Source of the DNA: Nereocystis luetkeana
Lineage: Eukaryota > Sar > Phaeophyceae > Laminariales > Laminariaceae
DNA: 64,000 nucleotides
Direction: 5' to 3'
Assembly: GCA_031213475.1 (NCBI GenBank)
Contig: JARUPZ010000016.1
Span: 8,448,270 to 8,512,269, forward strand
The position numbers and the translations under genes were made by a program. Each line of letters begins with the position of its first letter. Within the stretch, counting starts at the first letter, position 1. The notes under the pieces are model-generated. The model did no database searches. It was not told where the DNA came from and saw nothing but the letters and a program-made list of their open reading frames with translations. Shown in pieces: positions 44,101 to 58,000 of the stretch.

Positions 44101-45975
44101 ATTTAGGGTATGCTACACTAAAAATAGTGTATTACGTCTAGACGGCCGTCCATCGGTCGCATATTTAGGGAATCCCACACTAACACTAGTATGTTACGTC
44201 TAGACGGCTATCCGTCAGTCACCTCCAACACAAAAACTAGTACTTTCAGTCTAGACGGCTTTCCGCCAGTCACACCTTTACGAGATCCCTTGATTTACGA
44301 TGCTCGGAGGCCGATGACGTGAAGGGTTATTTTGGGGTCATTTATCTCCACATGCTGCACAGTGCGTAGCACTCTGTACTATAACAGATCTGTTGTATAA
44401 ATACGCGAAAACAAAGAACGCCAGGAACGAAGAGAGCATATTGTGCTTGGGACCACAGAGCTTGCATCTCTCTTGGACAAAAAATCAGCACGGACACTGG
44501 GTGTGCTAGGTGTCGACGAGCATATAGAGGTACCGGTTTAAAGTGAAGAACATACAAGCACACGCAACCGCTTAGGGGATCATACGGTCGGCTTTTCATC
44601 TCACCCGAGAACGCTTGCCGCCGCTGCGTTAACGCTCCGCTGCACGTCTTCCAAGCTGGGGCTAAGGCGAACGCTAGGGACGCTAAGCTGCACGTCTAGC
44701 TCGAAAAACGGCGTCTTCTTTCCGGGAGAACTTCCCCTCTGATTCAAGAAAAAACAAAGCATGACACAGCGAGCGGGAGGATGCCGCCGGCAGTTGGAGG
44801 GGAAGAGACGCGGGTGTAGAATATGTTTTACGTATTTCTTATCGCGTTTGCCATTCGATAATGTCCACCATGATTTAAACTTTTGACCACTCACAAAATA
44901 CTTTCATATTTTAAAAGAGGCATGACAGAGTTTCTGTGTCATCTGGCGTCCATCTTTTCCCACAGCAACTTCCCTTCTGTCCCTACAGTACACACTCTGG
45001 GCATATTTACACTCCGACGGCCCTTATGTTTCCGTTCAGAGTGGTACATACAGTAGACACCCGGTATCTATTTCGTGGGGCCATAGTAAAACGTAGTAAT
45101 CAACCCACTATGGACCCAAAAGCCGTGCACCCCCCGTCATATCTGGTCCTATGTACTATGGTCCCCCGTAATACTACTATATGTTCCCCATCACAACATG
45201 TACCACGAATACAGCAGTAGGAACACTCCATTTTTTTTATGGCAACGCTGTGACTTGCTGCGACACGCCGGGGGCGGTATGCTGGCCTTCTATGCATTCG
45301 CATGGTAAGGATGCTTGATGGTATTACACTCTTCAACAAAAGGCCCGACGAAACAAAAAAACAAAAAACAAAAAAAACTACGTGCGAGCTGTCATGAAAT
45401 ACGACTGCTGGCAACTAAGCAACTGCATGTTTGAGAAACTACGCCTTGCATCAGTCGCACACACTAAGACGTGCCCAAAATTACCTTCGCACACGCCCTC
45501 GCTTTGATGACGTTAAGGCTGGTCTTGGTGCACGATAGGACAGCCCTGTACATGAGGCCGTTGTAGTGCCTCCGCAGCTCCTCGCCCGGATCAACCTCCA
45601 CCACCTCCGCGGAAGCCCCTGCTACCCCTGCCTTGCCTCCCGCAACGTAGATAATGTCCTCCACGGCTATCTCCACCTAGGGAGGTCATGGCACGTGAGG
45701 GGCACGTCGATGTTAGGAGGCGTGTTTTTAGCGGTGTGACAACCAGCTGAAAGCTGGGACGAGTACATCCCTGGAAATTTGGGTCGGGAAACGCGCTTCG
45801 TACGCACTCTACATACGACGTTGCAAACAAATCGGTCCTACTCGTCAAGGTCAACGAGGGTAAGCAACGACGAGTAAATCCCGGTAAAGTTGGTCGGGCA
45901 ACGCAAGTGGTACCCACTCTACAAAAAAGTGCAGAGGTGTTCGGCTACTCGACAACCCATGTACCACAGAAATAT

Positions 45976-46034
<59 letters not shown>

Positions 46035-49000
46035 TGCGCTAGTTCTAAATAGTTTGTATCTAAGAACCTGGGTGTAGCACGAGAGGGGTTACGGTTAGCG
46101 CGCGATTTGATCCACACCGACCACATATTCTTTGCCTGACAAATTCCCCCAAACTTCGCCCGCGAACCGTCCGCGGAGCCGAAAACATACACCACTCGGT
46201 ACGGAATTCTAATGAACGTTTATACATTCATAGTTAATACAATCGTTCATTGTATTTGGGGACATAGTGGTACTTTGGTTTGGCAAGCGTTCCTACGTAA
46301 CCGTGTTTGCCAACATCGACGACGGAGCCGAAACACATCCTTTGAGTGCGAAGCGTTCCTACGCAATGTGTGGCTACCAAGTAGCATTGTTGCGCATGGC
46401 TCTATCTCCGTGCGAACTTCCGGGAATCCTTGGCGCCGAATGCCCGACAACCGTTTTGTGTGCTTCAAGTTTTTACGATTTTTAACTTTGTACCCTGCCA
46501 ACACCAACACGAGGCGCACGAGACAAAAAAAAGAAGATCGACGTAGCTATCTCTCAATCCTACATCAGCCAATATTTCCTTGGAAGCAGAACACCTATTT
46601 CAGTGTCAGCACTAATGCTCCCATGGTGCCGGTTTGGTCAGCCTTCAAGTGACTGCTACTCTACATGATCAACTTGTTTAGGGGGATACGGAAAACATTG
46701 ACTGTCCTTTGATCGTTCATTTTTACCTCCTTGTTTCTCTCCACCAGCTGGTCGGTGACGTTTCTGACGCTTTGTTCTTGCATCGTAACGAAATCCTCGA
46801 GGGTGACGGCCCGGTCCTGATGTTCACGAGTTTGTTTTTTTGCGATTCGGTAAGACCATGCACACCATCCGAAACAAAACACTCTCGGTATTATATTAAA
46901 TGTACCTTTGCAACAGCATTTAACTCTAGCGCTTGGTTGATCAGCAGGCACGGAATCGTCGTAACGCCCAGCTACTTTACCGTGGGCTTGTAATATCATA
47001 CTGTACTACATTATTAGAAGAAAAAACACACACACACCTCAAATACGTATGAAATCGAAAGTTTCCTTCAAACCCATCTATGACCAGTTCGGTGTGATAC
47101 TTTGATCGCGTGTGCTATACGGGGTGTGTAGGCCTTAGACTTCAGCGTGGTCCACAAAATCTGACAGTTTTCGTAGGGCAACGAATTCACTATCTATCCA
47201 TCAGTTGGCCTGCAAACGGGGCGCAAAGGTACGGCCTGTGCAAAACCATTCTTGGTTGTGTCCTACCTATATATAACTACTTTGGTACATTAGAGCATAA
47301 GCGGCAGCACAGCAAAGCACGAAAACATGAAAATATGTTGAACCCTGGAGCCCGATTGATCCCGGCGGACGCAGCAAACACCACGGCTGCTCACGGACCA
47401 TGGCCCGCGGGTCAGGCGGTCTTCAACATCTTACGGGTCGGGTCGGAACAGGAAGTCGTCAAAATCTCACACGTCGGGACCCGATCCGTGAGTTTTGACC
47501 CGCACCGCGAATACCCCAGGTACACAGGCGCCTCCTACATGTCATACTGGTGCCCATGAAAACTGAACCTCTGGTGGCGTGCTGGTGCTCACCATAGGCA
47601 TGTCGACCAGGAGCGCCCGACTGATGACCTTTAGATTTTTTTCGATCCTGTTGAGAGGCACGTACGTACGTAAATACGTGCAATTGCAAAACAAACGAGC
47701 ATGTGCGTTCAGTAAAAGCTTTTTCGGGTGCGCTGGTTCCGTCAATCCTTTTCCGACTGGAGGTCAGGTAACACGCCACAAACTTAATGGTGGTGCGTTC
47801 GTTTTCTCAGCAGAAATGCGTCACAAAAATACAGTACGCGACATGCCACACCGCTTTAAGGCATATCTCATTTTGGGCCAGTCTCGAATACATGGTGAGG
47901 AAGGGTGGGTCCTATTCAAGTTTTCTAGATAAAAATGGCCACATTCCTCTATATTCGTTTCGTCCAAAACTCGATCCTGAAACTATTGACTCCCAAATGC
48001 TTAAACGCTGTCACATCCTTGTAGAGCTATCGGATTATACCCTCATATAGTTGAGGGTGAGCATTTACCCCGTTTGGTGATGCCTTTTTTCACGGGCGAA
48101 CAATGATCTGTGTAAAACACCCGTATTCGTCAGGGATTCCCTTAACTAACCCACACGTACTTTCTCCGTCATCATGAACCTTGGTGCCCTTCGAAAGGCA
48201 TTCAATGATCTGGCCAACAAACCCCTGCTCGTATTTCCCCCAGCTCCTGTGAAACTCGCTCCGGGATCTGTTGAGTCAGTACCGCTCAGATGTTTCGATT
48301 CAACATACACAATGACCACAGGTCCTAAATGATGGACTCGCCGCTGCTTCATCTTCGGGCTCGAAACATTTTGGCCCTCGATTTTTGCTCTAGCAGGTTT
48401 CCTTGGTGGGCGTATTTGACGAAATTACCTGTTGTCCACTATGTCGTTGGACTTCGTGATTAGCTCCTCGAGCTTCCGGAGTCCTTGGTGTACGGACTCT
48501 AGGTACCCGCTGATGTTCATCGACGTCCACGTTAGCACCATCCAGCCCGGACGTAAGCACGCCTCCAAGGACTGGAGTCAAAAGCGCAAAAAGAATATGG
48601 ACAGCACGAGACGTTTCTACCTTCCACAGAGTAAAAAAAAACTGTTTTGCGATAATAACACTATATCGGCAACAGTGAGGTGGTGCGTGCATCCCCCAAG
48701 ATGTGGGTTGCTGTGTTGTTTCAAGCATCCTGGAGATGTTGTTGTTGTACTGACCTCGACTCCTCGCCACGATCAAGTCCGCGGTCGCGGGACAGGCACC
48801 AATAACTCTTGAGTTGAAAATTCTCCATGAAAAAAAAAAAAAAACTATCTCGAGGGGACGCAGTATTCAGGACCCCACGACGGACCCAAACGCCCTGCCA
48901 TCCCACCCCTAAATGCGCACACGCCATATTTGGTTCCGATTACTATTACGGGGGGCCATAGTAAACAGGACCTACGGTACAAACAGAAACAAACCTATGT

Positions 49001-52000
49001 ATTTCGCTATTTTTACCAAGAATGTTTCGTCCTATTCACTGTGGTCCCCCGTAACACTGTATGTTCTCCCGTGATATTAATAGCACACAAAACTGAAACG
49101 ACTCCTACAACCTCAGACGAGAAAACACCAGCGAGGACACCTTGCTTACTCCTACGCCTTGTTGCAGGCGTCTTCGTGGCGAGCAAGAGACGGCAAGAAA
49201 AAGGGCGTTTCGGCTATTCTGTAGCACGCTGCCCAGCCACGTGAAGAAATTCCGATACGCGGAGAAAGAAGACGCCTGTTCTTAACCTTTGTTTAGTACT
49301 TCACCTGCACCGAAGCTAAATATGACTCCAATTTTAAGTAAACTGTCCCTCAAAAACGAGAGTTGTTCGATCCTAAACAGGTTTCAAGAAATGCTGTCGC
49401 AAGATTGTTTTTCGTTCACCATTTTTTTCTCGCACAAGAAAATACATTTTGGACCGATGAAAGGGGGTGCTCGGGGTGGGGTGCCATGCCAAATCCCATA
49501 CAATACCAGAAGCCAACAGTAGTCTGTGTTCAATGGTGCCGAAGTATATAAAAAACTAAGCCTCGACACCAAATTGCAGTTTCTTCCTACAGTAATGCGC
49601 GGGGGCATATGGAGCAAGAATCAGAACCCACGATGGACCCAAAAAACCATGCACCCCCGCTATGTTTAGACACCATACAAGTATTTGGTTATGATTGCTG
49701 CGTTTTCCCCCGCAATCATACATACAACTCGGGTAATTATAACGCACGATGAACCCCCGAAAAAAGAGGTGTTCCCTTATCGGGTGTAGACGCTCTAATT
49801 GGTTCTGATTGTTATCCCCTCCCATATTGGCACGTATTACGCGGGGCCTTATCGTGGTGGTGGGGGGGGGGGGGGGGGGGGACGCCCGCTATGTGACCCC
49901 GGATTTGAGCCACTACTGGGAGGGAAACTAGCTGGAGAGCAGGGCGAAATTGATAGTAGGGGAGGAGACAAAAAAAAGAAAAGAAGAAGCAGAAAAAAGT
50001 GATCAGAAGAAGCCACGATGGCCCCAACGAAAACAGGTATTATCCCCCCTAACTTTCGACACCATACTTTGGTTTGTGACTACTATGTTCCATGTACTAC
50101 TACATTAGCATTATCACGGGGGACCACAGTAAATAGGGACCAAACATTGCTAGTAAATATAGGTAAATATAGAGGTTTTTGCGTGCGCCGTAGGTCCTGT
50201 TTAATACGGTCCCCCGTAAATAGTAGCGGGGGCGCCTTGTGCACGCACGTAGATCGATCGATCGCAGCACGGACCTGCACGTGAGGGCGAAGAAGGTGCT
50301 CCATTACCGGAACGATGGACCGCACGATTCGCTCGTGCTCTCGCAGAGCGTGTTTGAGCTGGTTGTGGTTGTGCTTGAAGCGATCCTCCTGCGAGGTTGG
50401 GTCGGGGTCAGAGTCGGACTTAGGGATTGGGGTTGGGGCCGGGGTCGGGTTCAGGGTTAGGGTTGGCGCCAGGGTTAGGGTTGGAGTTGGGGTTAGGGCC
50501 AGGGTTAGGTCGGGGGTTGGGGTTGGGGTTGGGGTTGGAGTTGTGGTTGGAGTTGGGGCCAGGATCGGGGTTGGGGTCGGGGTTGGGGACAAGGTTGGGA
50601 TTGGGGTCGGGGTTGGGGGCAAGGTTGGGATTGGCGTCGGGGTTGGGGGTAGGGTTGGGATTGGGGTCGGGGTTAGGGGCAGGGTTGGGATTGGGGTTGG
50701 GGTTGTAACAAGGGTTGGGATGGCTTGCGGCAGTTCATGGGTGGGTGGGTGGATTTGTCAAAGATTCAGCAAGGGGTTATATAGGGAATGAAGAGTGTAA
50801 TGGAAAAGTGGGTGAGAGCGCTCGGGAGGTGCTCGCGTGTTGTGTGCCACATGCCTCGGCCACCCGTCCGTTCGAATATTGACGACATTGTGGGACAGAC
50901 GGGCGGCACAGGTTGTGGTAACAGCAACGCCAACGCTTCCGCTCCTTCTGACAACCAGTAAGACACTGGTGGAACTCTACATAAGTTTCGTTCCGGGGAT
51001 CAGGGAAGGTGACGCCCAACCCCCACTACCAACTGCGCCCACATTTTCGGAGTCAAATTACTTTAATTAAGGTGTGGTCAGTTTTACCCCGTGGCAAAAG
51101 GATTGACCTGTTGTTGGCGAGGTGAAATCACCGTAGGGTATGCAGGAACAAAACGTGTTGTCAGCTAAGAATGCGGGAAAATGACCCCCACGTCGCGGGG
51201 CTCGAGATGCGACCACCCCCCCCCTCTGTGAGCACAGTCTAGTAGTATCTCTGCGTACACCCGGTACTTTTCGAACCTGGAGTAAGACCATCTTAGCGCC
51301 CTCGGGTATGCTGACGCCCATCCTGGTCAGGCACTTCGCCTCCCTGAGATTGCACCCGATATTAGTTCACCCGTGTACGTTTGTGAGGCGGTTAACCATG
51401 CTCGTGTGTGAGGTGGTTCACACGTCCGAATGCTTGTTTGCGCACCAAAAGGCGTAACGCTGGCTGCATGCTTACTTGCCACACGCGTCGTGTCGTTTGC
51501 TCCTATCGGGTACCTTTTACCGATTAAATCGATGTACGTGCAATGCCCCACGCTTCATAAGTGGACGAAACGCAGCGGGCATAGAAAGTGCCCAAGACTC
51601 CACGCTACCGACAAAACCAAGGTGTCTCGCGGCAGAATAAACCACAAACGAGTTATTTGGTACTTCTGCAGGGAACCATCCCCCGACAAGCGGTATTTAT
51701 CTCCCGATAACCCTGCTGTGCGGGCAAGCGATTTCACCCTTTTAGGACTGCACTCCCTTCGTGGGGACAAAACACTTGAAGTTAAGGTCAATTTTTAGGT
51801 ACGCGCCCAGTTCGGTACTAAAAGGATTAACCCCACGTTTCGCGCACAAAAAAAAACTACTCGAAACTAAGAGCGGGTGTATTTTTTTTTGGCCGTGGCG
51901 AAACGAGCTAACTTCTGTTTTTCCTCTCACCTAATGAGCTGCAGTATCTCCGGATCGAAATTGACGTACAAGCGACCAGACTTGGGGTGTTTCACTATTA

Positions 52001-55000
52001 GCGTCGCTGTGAGCCCTCCTTTCGCAGCCTCCACCGCCTTGCACCAGGCCTCGTACCACATGTACTCGAACGCCACAAGCGTGCGAGCGACCTGTTTCGG
52101 GACGCACCACGATAGGAGTTACAGTGTTTCTTTCTGCGAGTTGGCTGACTACAGTAAAAGTCGTCGATTAGTTATTAATTGGCTGTGCCAGTAGTTACGT
52201 GCGGTAATCAATTTGCAGAGTTAGTTGCGTGTGGTAATCAATTCGCAGGGTGATTTACGCGCGGTGATGAATTCGCAGGGTTAGTTACGTGCGGCAATAA
52301 AATCTGCAGGGTTGATTACGTGCGGTAATTGATTTGCAGAGTTATTTACCTGCGATGTCAAATACAGAGCTTGGGAGGATCATTTCAGGGTCAACACTAT
52401 TATTCTCCACATGCGGTGTCGTACACAGATCTTACTCTGGGGGAATCTTGCTGAGATCAAGAACTAGAAGCAAGATGCCGGTCCGATAGTAACGCCTGGC
52501 AATATGCGCCCCGCAAAAACACCTTACATCCCGTGCCGTCGGTACTGCCTTCCTTTTGGGGTCACCTCAAACCCTTTCGCCGGTGCATACACTATCCCAC
52601 ACTAATTACAAGTTGATTGTCCCCTAAAAACGTGATACGTGCAGTTCTACCAGACATGCAACATGTACGCAAAAACAAATCGTCGTACGTAAAACAAATA
52701 GGGTACCAGTAGTGTGGTGGTGTGTTATTTGTAGAGCGATAGGACAACCGTGTATCCAGACGGATGGATACGATCTATGGATTGCATCTTTTGTCCAGTC
52801 TCATGTACCTGGTAGTGGGTTTTCAGTGTAGACTGACTGTGATCTGAGTAGGCGCGGATTTGCGTAAGAAGTGCACACCATCACAGCAGTAGGGGCTCCA
52901 CTGATAATTCGTTCGCGGTGGTCTTGGACTCAAAACTCTGTCGGAACTGCCGGGGTGCCCACCTTGTTATAAGTCTTGATGAGCTTCCTAGAATCCTTCG
53001 TCTGCAACACTCCCGGGTAAGCGTGAAATCGTTCCATGGGGCCCTCTATACGCCCCAGGAGATGCCGAGACCACAAGATGTTCCCTGCCACCGGTGGCAT
53101 ATTTCGCGCTGTCGGGGGGTGGTTCTTGTAGCGCTCGTAGGCATCCTGGACGGCGGCTAGCTCTTGACCGTAGTTGTGGAAAATCACCATTACCTGACGA
53201 AAAACGCAGGGCGTGGAGGTGAATAAACAAAACAAACAAGGCGCAAAAATATTCCAGTGTTTTTGGCATGATGCCATTCGTCTTATCGTGTGCCGCGCAA
53301 ACGAACGCAAATTTCTAAACACCAATGGAAAAATTAATTGTCTGACTTCGAGCATACTTTAACAACAACGGGGCCCAATCACATTACTAGCTGGTACCTG
53401 GAATACGCTACCACGGTAATAAGTATGTACTACACCCCGGAAACGCAGTACTGTGTCCGGACAAGCCGTACCGGGTCTTGATCGTACTCATGGAAAATTA
53501 ACATCAACACTATTGATAGAGTGCAAAGGCATCAAGGCGGGAAACAATGGCGTCAAACGTCCCAGACCATGTTGGCATGAGGCCGTATGTCTTGCGAGAC
53601 TTCCACCACTTCCGGGCAAACCATGCCGGATCTGCGTTAAATCGGGCGGCATAGATGTCTAGATTTTACTTCATACGCACGTGAACTAGTTTACACTCCT
53701 GGGACTCTTCCTGCTTTACACTATACCTGGTATGCGCTATTTCTTACATGAGTATGTAATGCGGAGGGGGCGGGGGGTACTCGATATTAATCATGGCCGT
53801 AGTCGTATGACCACCGAGCCTCGCATCACTACAATGCCAGGACGGAGCACGTCGGATTTCACCGACAAGGCAGGCATTGCCTGCACCAAGCGCAAAGCGA
53901 AACGTGAGGTGTTCGACGAGCCGTATGAAGGGTGGACTGCATCCTACTAAGAACCGCTTGCGGGGTGGACTTGCGCAAGGATGATTGGGCGGGGGGTTCG
54001 CCAGAACGTTGAGCGGAGCATGGGTTGCAGTAGCTCCTTACTTTGTGCCGGGTGTAGGATAAGGGAAACCGCGCGGCGATCTTCGACTACATGCTACAGG
54101 GGGTCTAGTAGTCAGAACCAAAAATACGAGGTGTACACATAGGGGAGCATCTGTTTCTTGGGTTCATCGTGTGTCCTGATTAATATGGAACAAGAACGCC
54201 AAAAAAAGGTAATGCCATTACACCTCCAAGACGAAACGCCGGAACAATGGAGCACGTTGATGACAAAACAAGCAATATCATTCACACGAACCAATAAAAA
54301 ACGCCCACTTAGTGGAGCGCACTTCGACGACGCCACAGCAGGAGGTAAACGGCAAAAGTAATATATTTACCCACCCAACGGCGAAACACAGATCTCCTGA
54401 AGCCCTTTCCAGGCTCTAGTATTTAATACCATGAGCCTTGCATGCAACTGCCAGCATTAACTAACTATTGTAGTACTCTAGACACGGCCTACCTTGGAGC
54501 TCAGGTCGTGGCGCATGGCCTCTCTGTGGAGCACTGTCTGGTACTTCTCCAGAAGAGCCAGGGACTGCTCAATGGAGGTCAGACTCCCGAACGACCTATT
54601 GATGAACACCGTGAGCCGTTCTTCTAGCTCACCGACCCTGATGATGCAAACATCGCGAAAAAAAAACGCCACCACCAGCAGAAAGAAAGAAAGAAAGAAC
54701 GCGGCAGCAAAAGAAGAAGAAGAAGAAGAAGAAGAAGAAGAAGAAGAAGAAGAGGAAGTACCGTAACGTGCAAGAGATTGATTGGTGCCAGTTCGTGGAG
54801 GTAGGGATTTGCACTTTTGAGCCCAACCATTTCTCATTGACGGACCTGGGATCCTCAACCATCGTAAGTGAAAACCCGACGTTTAGTTTCCAATAATGTT
54901 ACTTGAGGGTAAAAGTTAGAGGAACGTGTAATGAGAAGGACGAGCAAGAACTACACTCGAATGAGATGGAGGTTAGGCAGGGCGCAAGGTACAAAAGAGA

Positions 55001-58000
55001 GCAAGACTTCGCGCACAGATAGGTTCCCTTTTTATTTTTGTTTCCCATCGGGGGTTCTTCTTCTTTTGGGGAATGTTTTTGAGTGATCAACGATGAAGCT
55101 CATTCATGCTGCACATTGATGTCGGATGGAAAACCGGACCTGATGTTAATATTACTCGTGAGTGATACACCCAGAAGACCATGCATTGTATGACTGTGAA
55201 TCGGGCGTAGCTGACAGTCTCTACTATGGCGGCTACTGTAGGTATCGAGAAGGAGACTCGGAATATACCATGGTTGAGATGACATCCCTACCGCAGCACG
55301 GGTCATCGCGTATTACGGTGAGGTGAGTGAGAGCTATCATACCCTGGACAACCAACCTGCAACCATTTTTCCCGCTCAATCGATACAAATACAACCATAT
55401 CGTGTGCCTCGGCGTGGAAACAAATTAATGCTTAGAACTGGAGTACTTAATCAATATAACTAACTCCATGTCATTAAGTCCTTTATTTCGGCCACCCATA
55501 CCCAATTACTGAATGACTTCCACGTAGGAGAAGTAACACGCCTGGAAACCGTATATAACTCTTCGTTTCGATATTAATAGTATTATGATTCTTGCCATCC
55601 GACATTGTCCAGCATGAGCTTCAACGCTGATCACCCATAAGCGCTCCGGAAGAACAAGAAAACCACGGAAACAAAAAGAACCCATTGTTTTTTGTTATCC
55701 TTCACCCTCTTTCATTTTCCGGTATTTTCTTTTCTTGCTGTGTATGGCACACTCGCACGGCCGACTCCTCCGTACAGTCAGGCCGACGAACCAGGACGGG
55801 AAAGCGAGCCCACCGTGCTATTAATACGAGTAGGGTTTATCAAATTCGCGGAATTGCGATTCACCAGTTACTGTAGGCTATGCCGTGGCATGGACGACCC
55901 CCATTCTCACCTGACGTTGAAGTCTACAAAGTCTCGATCGAACCGGTTGCTGTGGTAGTCCAGCAGGTTGTGACCCTTCACGCGGAACACCACGACGGCC
56001 GTCTTAAATCCGTCGAGCAGTGGTTCCATCCCTTCGATGCGGGCCTGTTGACGTCAAAAATGTCGCGGACTGTAGGATTCGGCTGACTATATATCTGCAA
56101 AACGTCGCCGACTAGTTATTGTAGTTGGTTATCATAGATACCAGGTAGATATTAGGCCCATAGATTTTCGCTGGTCATCAGGGTTTTTTTTGGTTTTTGG
56201 GCTGTAAAGACTCCAACATTTCTACTGCTGGTGGGGCCTTCGTTTGTATTTTAGGCTCTAGATTCAAAACTCTCAACTGCTAGTGGGCCTTTTTTGTTTT
56301 TTTTCACCTCAAAAGGTAATACAGTCATTACGGGGTGGGGCATAGTAATCCGAAACACACGGTGGACCCCTAAAACCCATGTATTCTCCTGTGCCGCGAG
56401 AGATTATCTGTTTTTACTCTACCCCGAACCTTTTCTCGACGCATGCTACTGGACACCGCGGCAACGCCACCACTACTGCGTGCTCTACTGCTGTAGTTCC
56501 GTCAGGTTTTGAGCCAACATGTTGTAGGTCCAATCTCAACCATTTCTCCTCGAAAAGGGCATGTTCATACAACCTCCTTTGGTTCTGATTACCAAATATG
56601 AATGTTCCCCCGGAATAGTTAGTAGTTGGCCGTAATAGGTTCATAGGGAATACAGGTACTGTACGTAATTGCCTGCGGTAATTTGTGGGGTTCTGCGTCT
56701 GAGTGTCTGACTGGCGAGTTTGTGGCTTGACGTATAGACTAATGCGTGTGTCTGTTTTTAGATGAAATACTTCCTGGTAGGTCATCCGGTTGGCTTGCTT
56801 TTTTCGCTACCCAGCTAGACTAGCCTTATCAATGAAATTTAGCTAAGGCATGCATTGTTCACAGCTCTTGTTGGCTCACTACGTCACCGAAGTACCAACC
56901 AGCCTTATGATTGAAATACAGCTAAGGCATACTTAAGTCACGATCAATCCTAGTTGGCTTACTTCGCCACCCAACTACTGACTAGCCATACCAGTCAAAT
57001 CCAGCCAAGGTATGCCTTATTTACACCCCTAGTTGGCTTACGTCGCCACCCAACTACAGTAGGAACTAGCCTTATCAATTAAGTCCGGCCAAGACATGCC
57101 TTGTTCACAGCCCTAGTTGGCTTACTTAGCGACCCAACTAAAAGCTAACCTTGCCACCTTGACACTGAAAATAGAGAAGCACTGTTGCTGCTATCCATCG
57201 TGAAGGTGCGCACGGAAGCTGAACGAACCGCTCGCTGTTGCATGGGACAGTTAGCCGGCGTATGCGGTCAAAGCTGCCACCCCCTTCGCACATAACATGC
57301 ATTTACATCCGGTCTATGCTTTTGCAGTAGAAGAAGATAGGGGGCGCCTATGATGATTTCCACAACACGATCGAAGAGAACTAACTAGCCCGGCGCTCGT
57401 CGTGGTCTGCCCGGAGCGACAATATTCGCGCGAAAAGTCGGGTTCAGCAAAATTGATAGATCGTGATTCCTGCTAAAAACAATGTCAGTATCCTCGCTTT
57501 ACGCACCCTTTGGTGGGAGAAGCGCAAATTCGTTGTCTCACCACCTGCAGTTTCTTGAAGTGCTGGGAACAAATGGGGGGGAGCGCGGTTGGGAAACAAT
57601 GTGCAAACATATCTGGTTTGGTATCCTGACTCGCTCGCGTTCGGCGTTGGTATCCTGGCTTGCCACGTAATGTCTTCCCTACGAAGACTGACTGACCCCG
57701 TTTCTGTAGTCTCTCTCTGACCCAGATTTCCGATCCACGCATACCTACTGTAACTTCTTTTTTCCAACGAAACACGTGCAGTAGACCGTTACAGTGACTG
57801 CAGAAGCCATAATAGTGTATGCGGACAAAGCTAACCTTTCGCTGTCTCACCTCCTGCAATTTCTTGAACTGCTGGATGGTACTGAACAAGTCGATGAGCT
57901 TGATAGCTCGTCTCGAGAAGAGATCGAACCTGTACGGGGGGGTACAAGCAGTAGTGTCAGGTCAATTGATTCTGCACATCACCTATCTGCCGAGGACCCT

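Noticed and set aside
50450-50520. GGGTTAGGG units as an interstitial telomere
   Set aside because: Telomere-type hexamers are mixed irregularly with ggggtt, gggatt and gggtcg, and the site is internal to a gene; a G-rich minisatellite is sufficient.
50315-50791. GVGVGVG/GLGLGLG ORFs on the plus strand
   Set aside because: They are translations of the G-rich minisatellite.
51241-51276. Extension of exon 12 reading [12 protein letters not shown] in the +1 frame
   Set aside because: It resembles dynein text by chance but is out of frame with MVLLQ, and exon 13 ([10 protein letters not shown]) already supplies that segment.
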